Source: CBCPMX01 sp965120355
GTDB taxonomy: Bacteria > Bacillota > Clostridia > Oscillospirales > Oscillospiraceae
NCBI GenBank assembly: GCA_965120355.1
Contig: CBCPMX010000160.1
Span: 1-9,406, forward strand
Length of the DNA: 9,406 bases
Reading direction: 5' to 3'
Shown here: positions 5,474 through 9,406 of the stretch, piece after piece
How positions within the stretch are numbered: position 1 is the stretch's first letter
Layout of the letters: every line of letters begins with the position of its first letter
Notes under the pieces: model-generated
What the model was told of the DNA's origin: nothing
Seen by the model: only the letters and a program-made list of their open reading frames with translations
Database searches by the model: none
Program-made: the position numbers and the translations under genes

Positions 5474-6271
5474 ATGGACAAACGGCAGGTCATTGCCAAA
5501 TATGCGCAGACGCCGGAGGACCGGCTGATGATGGCAAGGGTTCTGGACAAGCTGTTGACCGGACAGCGCAAAAATATTCCGGCAGCCACGGCCTTTCTTG
5601 CGCCGCGGGAGCAGGTGCTGACAGAGGGCCTCCTGCGGGAGTGCAGCTGTGGGGAAGCGGTGTTCTTTGGCGGCCCAGAGGATGCTGAGCGGCGGATCTG
5701 CGCATATGTGCCGGACTATTACGAGCCGATGGACTGGCTGACCGGGGAGGATTCTCCGATCTGCTGTGTCCGTGCCGTTTTTGCGAAGGAAAATGTTCTG
5801 TCGCATCGGGACTTCCTTGGCGCGCTCATGGGCGCGGGCATCAAGCGGGAGACCGTGGGAGACATTTACACCGGGGAAGGGCAGTGCGATTTTTTGGTGA
5901 CGCGGGAAATTGCCCCCTATGTGCTGCAAAATCTGCTCTCCGCAGGACGGGCGCATCTGTCGCTGTCGGTCATTGATCTTTCCCTGCTGCAAAAGCCGGA
6001 GGAAAAGACGGAGCAGCGCCGGGACACCGTATCCACCCTGCGGCTGGACAGCGTTGTGGCTTCCGGCTTCCGCATCAGCCGGACCAAGGCGGCCGGCCTG
6101 GTGGAATCCGGCCGGGTGACGGTGAACCATTTGGAATGCCTGAAGCCGGACCGGCAATTGAAGCCCGGCGACCAGGTGGCCGTCCGGGGCATGGGAAAAT
6201 GCCGCCTGGCTTCGGTGGACGGCACGACGAAAAAGGGCCGTACCAGTGTGACAATCGAGAAATTTGTGTAA
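5474..6271 (+). CDS. YlmH/RqcP2-type S4-domain RNA-binding protein
   Basis: A 265-residue protein of the Firmicutes YlmH family (about 257 residues in Bacillus). Two ATGs occur back to back at 5471 and 5474. The second is preferred because it is eight bases after GGAGGG (5460-5465), matching the spacing of the other genes here. Residues 1-170 form the YlmH-specific region, including the hallmark LSHRDFLGALMGAGIKRETVGDI (split: LSHRDFLGALM at 109-119, GAGIKRETVGDI at 120-131). Residues about 187-250 are the S4 RNA-binding fold, with LRLDSVVASGFRISR, KAAGLVESGRVTVN and LKPGDQVAVRG in order. Bacterial YlmH homologues bind stalled large ribosomal subunits and support C-terminal tailing in ribosome-associated quality control, so a cytoplasmic role at the ribosome is likely. 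In Bacillus ylmH sits beside division genes; here it heads an operon with a GNAT protein and a DUF896 protein. Confidence 0.88.
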   Translation: MDKRQVIAKYAQTPEDRLMMARVLDKLLTGQRKNIPAATAFLAPREQVLTEGLLRECSCGEAVFFGGPEDAERRICAYVPDYYEPMDWLTGEDSPICCVRAVFAKENVLSHRDFLGALMGAGIKRETVGDIYTGEGQCDFLVTREIAPYVLQNLLSAGRAHLSLSVIDLSLLQKPEEKTEQRRDTVSTLRLDSVVASGFRISRTKAAGLVESGRVTVNHLECLKPDRQLKPGDQVAVRGMGKCRLASVDGTTKKGRTSVTIEKFV

Positions 6272-6295
6272 CAATTCAAGTTGGGAGGATATGCA

Positions 6296-6778
6296 ATGAT
6301 CACATCTATCTGGAGCCAGCCGGGGCAGGCGAATCCGGCGGCAGATGCGATTTATCGGGAGGTACTGGAAGAGGAACTGAACATCCCGGAAAGCGAAGTA
6401 CGGACGGCCGGGCCGCTGGCCCTGCACCTGGTACTGGAGCTGGACGGCGAGCCGGTGGCGGCCGGTTCTCTGGCTTATGTGTCGGCGGGGCTGGGGAAGC
6501 TGCCCCATGTCTGTGTGCGAAAGCGCTGGCGGAAGCAGGGGATCGGAGACGGACTGGTGAAAATTCTGGCCTATAAGGCGGAAACCCTGGGACTGAAAAC
6601 CCTGCTGCTGGATACGCCGGAGACGCATCTGGACTTTTTCCGCCGTCTGGGCTTTGTCCAGACGGGGGCGCAGAGCCAACGCCACGGCGTGGCGGTGTAT
6701 GCCATGAGAAAGGAGCTTGGAGATGACGGAGGAGAAAATTGCACGCATCAATGCGCTTGCCAGAAAGGCGAAGGCTGA
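6296..6778 (+). CDS. GNAT-family N-acetyltransferase
   Basis: A 160-residue acetyl-CoA-dependent transferase. ATG 6296 is seven bases after GGGAGG (6283-6288); ATG 6291 is too close to that site. The fold is readable: a beta strand with GEPVAAGSLAYV (51-62), the acetyl-CoA loop VRKRWRKQGIGDGL (74-87) with the Q/RxxGxG/A pattern at about Q81-G86, and the motif B region LDTPETHLDFFRRLGFVQTG (105-124), the usual site near the substrate. The substrate is unknown; it could be a small amine, an amino acid or a protein N terminus. It follows the S4-domain gene by 24 bases. Its last 56 bases overlap the next gene in another frame, so the C-terminal tail from about residue 141, with three cysteines (C149, C153, C155), may be a loosely constrained extension. 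Confidence 0.85.
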   Translation: MITSIWSQPGQANPAADAIYREVLEEELNIPESEVRTAGPLALHLVLELDGEPVAAGSLAYVSAGLGKLPHVCVRKRWRKQGIGDGLVKILAYKAETLGLKTLLLDTPETHLDFFRRLGFVQTGAQSQRHGVAVYAMRKELGDDGGENCTHQCACQKGEG

Positions 6779-6941
6779 GGGCCTGACGGAGGAGGAAAAA
6801 GCCGAACAGGCCGTCCTGCGCCGGGAATATATCGACAGCGTCAAGGCCAGCCTTGTGGGACAGCTGGAAAACACCTATCTTGTCGATGCGCAGGGCAGAA
6901 AAACAAAGCTGAAAAAGCGCGGCAGCAAAATTCCAAATTGA
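6723..6941 (+). CDS. DUF896 (YnzC-family) small cytoplasmic protein
   Basis: A 72-residue protein. The ATG at 6723 is seven bases after AAGGAG (6710-6715); the upstream TTG 6717 directly abuts that site. The sequence begins MTEEKIARINALARKAKA, continues with LTEEEKAEQAVLRREYID, and ends with a basic tail (KTKLKKRGSK). This matches the helical-hairpin DUF896 family, known from Bacillus YnzC (about 77 residues), whose function has not been settled. It overlaps the GNAT gene by 56 bases, so the two are translated from one message and probably coupled. It is the last gene before the strong hairpin at 7002. Confidence 0.88.
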   Translation: MTEEKIARINALARKAKAEGLTEEEKAEQAVLRREYIDSVKASLVGQLENTYLVDAQGRKTKLKKRGSKIPN

Positions 6942-7001
6942 GCATGCCAATGAAATACGCTGCGTAAAACATCAGGCCATTGCAGCAGCCTGGCCAAATT
7001 G

Positions 7002-7042
7002 AAGCACTCCCGTTCTCAACCGATGAGAACGGGAGTGCTTTG
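7002..7042. terminator. Bidirectional hairpin terminator between converging operons
   Basis: A perfect 17-base-pair stem (7002-7018 with 7024-7040) closes a five-base ACCGA loop. On the + strand it follows the DUF896 stop by 60 bases and is trailed by TTTG, the T's partly within the stem. On the - strand it follows the binding-protein stop at 7059 by 18 bases and is trailed by CAATTTGG. The A-tract/T-tract ends of the stem and the central position fit a shared terminator for both operons. Confidence 0.85.
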
Positions 7043-7058
7043 ACCGTGGTCCGCGCTT

Positions 7059-7922
7059 TTATTGCGCTTGTGTAATATCGGTGCCAAAGTACTTTTCGGA
7101 CAGCGCGGACAGTTCGCCGGATGTGCGCAGGTCTTCTAACGCTTGGTTGACGGCTTCCCGCAGAGATGCGGTTTCCTCCCCCTTCCGGAAGGGAATGGCC
7201 ACTTCTGTCGCCTCGGGCGCCAGGCAAGCGATCTTGATATTGGCATCCGGGTGAGCTTCCATATAGTCGTAATAGGTGACCTCAGCATTCAGAGTGGCGT
7301 CAATGCGGCCCGAGAGCAGCAGCTCAAAGGTCTGGTTCAGGTCGTCCACGCCGGTGACCTCTGCGCCATAGCCCTCGGCTACCTCGGCATAGGTGCTGGA
7401 GATGGTGTTGGCGGTGTGCTTGCCGTCCAGATCTTCCATGGACGTAATCTCGGTGTTGTCCCCGTTGACGATAACCGCTGTGCGGTTATAGGCGTAGGGG
7501 GTAGAAAAGTCATAGGCTTCCGCCCGCTCCTCGGTGATGTCTACGCCGTTGACCATGATGTCATAGCGCCCGGCATCCAAGCCAGCCAGCAGACCATCCC
7601 ATTCACCCTCTACAAAGGTGGCCTCCACCCCCAGTGCCTCGGCGATTTTCTGCCCGATTTCCACATCAAAGCCCACCAGAACGCCGCTTTCATCATGGTA
7701 GGTCCAGGGCGCCCAAGTGCCTTCCATAGCGATGACAATTTCTCCACGCTCCTGAATCTGGGCGAGCAGGTCCGCCGGCTCTGCTTGACTTTCCGCAGAG
7801 GACTGGGACTGACTGGAATCGCCGGAGTCCTGTCCGCTGCTTTGGGAAGCACAGCCGGTGAGACCGAACATGCTCAAAACAGCCACTGCCACAAACAGTG
7901 CAGTTAGTTTCCTGAATTTCAT
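7059..7922 (-). CDS. Amino-acid ABC transporter substrate-binding lipoprotein (cystine-type)
   Basis: A 287-residue family 3 solute-binding protein. Two starts occur (ATG 7928 and ATG 7922); 7922 is preferred because AGGGAG (7936-7931) is eight bases away, versus two for 7928. Residues 1-24 are a lipoprotein signal with lipobox LTGC, so C24 would be lipid-anchored outside the membrane. A flexible linker rich in Ser and Gln follows (about 26-50). The binding fold includes EGTWAPWTYHD, VGFDVEIGQKIAEALG, EWDGLLAGLDAGRYD, ITEERAEAYDFSTPY and the C-terminal LSEKYFGTDITQ. These segments closely resemble the cystine-binding proteins FliY/TcyJ as I recall them, so cystine or a similar polar amino acid is the likely ligand. 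It is encoded 37 bases after the ATPase gene as the last gene of the operon. The specificity call is moderate; the family call is strong. Confidence 0.9.
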   Translation of the reverse strand: MKFRKLTALFVAVAVLSMFGLTGCASQSSGQDSGDSSQSQSSAESQAEPADLLAQIQERGEIVIAMEGTWAPWTYHDESGVLVGFDVEIGQKIAEALGVEATFVEGEWDGLLAGLDAGRYDIMVNGVDITEERAEAYDFSTPYAYNRTAVIVNGDNTEITSMEDLDGKHTANTISSTYAEVAEGYGAEVTGVDDLNQTFELLLSGRIDATLNAEVTYYDYMEAHPDANIKIACLAPEATEVAIPFRKGEETASLREAVNQALEDLRTSGELSALSEKYFGTDITQAQ

Positions 7923-7959
7923 TTTCATTACTCCCTTTCTAGTTGAATCGCGCCTGTTC

Positions 7960-8712
7960 TCAGCGCGCCGGTTCCATCTGGCCGCTGAGGGTTTGCAGAA
8001 AAGCGCGGGTACGCGCCTCTTTTGGATTGTGAAAGATGGAATGGGAGCTGCCGGACTCCACTACCACACCGTGTTCCATAAAGACCACCTTGTTAGATAC
8101 ATTTTGTGCAAACCCCAGTTCATGGGTCACCACCAGCATGGTCATCCCCTCCTCGGCCAGCGTCCGCATGACAGAAAGCACCTCGCCGGTGAGTTCCGGA
8201 TCAAGAGCGGAGGTAGGCTCATCGAAGTAGATGATTTCCGGCTTTGTGGCAATGGCCCGGGCAATGGCCACGCGTTGCTGCTGCCCGCCGGAGAGCTGAC
8301 TGGGGTAGTAGTCCTCTCGGTTGGACAGTCCCACTTTCTCCAACGCCTGCCTGCCCACGCGGATGGCCTCTGTTTTGGGTATCTTCCGACCGATAATGAG
8401 TCCTTCGGTGACGTTCTCCAGGGCGGTCCGGTTACGGAACAGGTTGTAATTCTGAAAAACAAAGCCGGTCTTTTTCCGCAGACGGACCACGTCTTTTTTA
8501 GACACATGGCCCAGAGAGAAGTGTTCTCCGTCAAATACCAACTCCCCGCTGTCGGCAGTTTCCAGAAAGTTCAGGCGCCGCAGAAGCGTTGTTTTCCCGG
8601 AACCGCTGGGACCCAGAATGGCCACGACGTCTCCCTTGTTCACCTGCAGATTGACTTGCTTGAGTACCTCTAAATTTCCGAAGGACTTTTGAATCTGATT
8701 GACTTCCAGCAA
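7960..8712 (-). CDS. Amino-acid ABC transporter ATP-binding protein
   Basis: A 250-residue ATPase that powers uptake. The start is taken as TTG 8712, eight bases after GGGG in AAAGGGG (8727-8721), giving the usual family start LEVNQIQKSFG. The alternative ATG 8733 overlaps the permease end by eight bases but has no well-placed ribosome binding site. Motifs counted from TTG are Walker A GPSGSGKTT (34-42), Q-loop Q87, ABC signature LSGGQQQR (140-147), Walker B IIYFDEP (160-166), D-loop SALD (168-171) and switch His H197. All catalytic residues are present. The sequence is of the polar-amino-acid (GlnQ/TcyN) type, and it pairs with the permease encoded just upstream and the binding protein encoded just downstream. 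Confidence 0.93.
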   Translation of the reverse strand: MLEVNQIQKSFGNLEVLKQVNLQVNKGDVVAILGPSGSGKTTLLRRLNFLETADSGELVFDGEHFSLGHVSKKDVVRLRKKTGFVFQNYNLFRNRTALENVTEGLIIGRKIPKTEAIRVGRQALEKVGLSNREDYYPSQLSGGQQQRVAIARAIATKPEIIYFDEPTSALDPELTGEVLSVMRTLAEEGMTMLVVTHELGFAQNVSNKVVFMEHGVVVESGSSHSIFHNPKEARTRAFLQTLSGQMEPAR

Positions 8713-8725
8713 TGTATCAACCCCT

Positions 8726-9397
8726 TTACCCATAGGCGTTCAGTTTTTTCTCACCAATGCTCTGTAATTTCGTCAGCACCGTGCAGAACAGCAGGTAAAT
8801 CGCACCGACCTCGATGTACAGGGCCAAAGGTTCATAAGTTCGAGCCACAATTCGCTGAGTGACCATGAACATCTCGGTCACTGTGATATTTGCCGCCAGC
8901 GAAGTATCCTTTACCATGGAAATCAGGGAATTTGCCAGGGAAGGAAAAGCCGTGCGCAACGCCTGGGGCAGCACAATGCGCCGAATAGACTGCCCCCAGG
9001 AGAGGCCGGCGCACTCCGCCGCTTCCAGCTGTCCGGTGGGGACCGATTCCAGCGCCGCCCGGACAGTTTCGGCACAATAGGCTCCTTCGTTGATGGAGAA
9101 CACAATCACTGCCGCAGGGAAGGCGTCGATCAGGATCCCCACGTGGGGCAGGCCGTAAAAGACCACAAATAGCTGCACCAACAGGGGCGTGCCCCGGATG
9201 ACCCAGATGTAGAACCGGCACAGCTCCTTTAAAACCGGAATCCTGGCGAACTGCACCAGCGCTACCGCCACGGCAATTACCATAGCCAGAGAAAAAGAGA
9301 TTACGGTGAGGGGAATTGTCATGGTCAATCCCGGCAGAAGAATCTGCCAGAAAGAATCAGCCAACAGGTGCCATAAGTCATTCATGGTTATGACCAT
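8726..9397 (-). CDS. Amino-acid ABC transporter permease
   Basis: A 223-residue integral membrane protein of the HisM/TcyL type. ATG 9397 and ATG 9385 are both possible: AAAGGA (9403-9398) abuts the first and is about 12 bases from the second, and the window ends before more can be read. Hydrophobic helices lie at about 20-49, 72-100 and 190-208, with weaker ones between. RGTPLLVQLF (68-77) is typical of the family, and the coupling-loop EAA motif EAAECAGLSWGQSIRRIVLP (125-144) would dock on the ATPase. Such permeases usually work as homodimers. Its stop at 8726 overlaps the region encoding the ATPase start signals, giving tight coupling. It is the first gene of the transporter operon visible here; the promoter lies outside the window. 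Confidence 0.92.
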   Translation of the reverse strand: MVITMNDLWHLLADSFWQILLPGLTMTIPLTVISFSLAMVIAVAVALVQFARIPVLKELCRFYIWVIRGTPLLVQLFVVFYGLPHVGILIDAFPAAVIVFSINEGAYCAETVRAALESVPTGQLEAAECAGLSWGQSIRRIVLPQALRTAFPSLANSLISMVKDTSLAANITVTEMFMVTQRIVARTYEPLALYIEVGAIYLLFCTVLTKLQSIGEKKLNAYG

Positions 9398-9406
9398 TCC
9401 TTTCCG

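Noticed and set aside
5387..6874. Long - strand open frame (495 codons) opposite the ylmH-type operon
   Set aside because: It covers three supported + strand genes. Its composition (Arg, His and Pro rich) is that of an antisense shadow, and it would start inside the DUF896 gene.
6973..6995. Short inverted repeats (CAGGC/GCCTG and GGCCA/TGGCC) before the strong terminator
   Set aside because: Only five base pairs each, mutually exclusive, with no T-run; the adjacent 17-base-pair hairpin explains termination.
7143..8673. Open frames on the + strand opposite the ABC transporter genes
   Set aside because: They lie antisense to complete transporter genes with all catalytic motifs and lack start signals.

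Overview
This looks like a piece of a Gram-positive, anaerobic Clostridia genome, most likely a gut Oscillospiraceae/Ruminococcaceae-type organism. The reasons are a moderately GC-rich coding sequence, strong AGGAGG-like ribosome binding sites about 7-9 bases before nearly every start, frequent TTG starts, YlmH-family and DUF896 proteins typical of Firmicutes, a lipoprotein-type solute-binding protein, and an NfnAB plus molybdo/tungsto-enzyme set typical of strict anaerobes. Taxonomy is inference only. No tRNA, rRNA, CRISPR array, insertion sequence or phage gene was seen.

Layout. (1) Positions 1-189 are AT-richer leader DNA with a long-range inverted repeat whose right arm runs into the ribosome binding site of the first small gene. 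(2) Positions 190-746, + strand, hold three tandem tiny genes (58, 64 and 42 aa), each with its own ribosome binding site and one C-terminal membrane helix. The first two share a QQWNWAASQ motif and a basic KRG patch. I do not recognise the family. (3) A perfect GC-rich palindrome at 795-822 ends the convergent minus-strand operon. (4) Positions 845-5298, - strand, form a three-gene operon in the order molybdopterin oxidoreductase, nfnA, nfnB, driven by a promoter with consensus -35 and -10 boxes at 5361-5390. (5) Positions 5474-6941, + strand, carry a YlmH-type S4-domain RNA-binding protein, a GNAT acetyltransferase and a DUF896 protein, ending at a strong hairpin (7002-7040) shared with the converging next operon. 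(6) Positions 7059-9397, - strand, carry a polar amino-acid ABC transporter (permease, ATPase, lipoprotein binding protein), most like cystine uptake systems. The start of that operon lies at or beyond the window edge.

How the parts work together. NfnA and NfnB form the flavin-based electron-bifurcating NADH-dependent ferredoxin:NADP oxidoreductase (or its SudAB-like relative). Co-transcription right behind a soluble, single-[4Fe-4S] molybdenum/tungsten enzyme that has no partner subunit of its own suggests that NfnAB feeds or drains electrons for that enzyme. The enzyme lacks the formate dehydrogenase active-site signature and resembles the acetylene hydratase-like branch in length and cysteine layout, so its substrate is open. 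The two most interesting points are this possible oxidoreductase-NfnAB module and the unrecognised WNWAASQ small membrane protein cluster.
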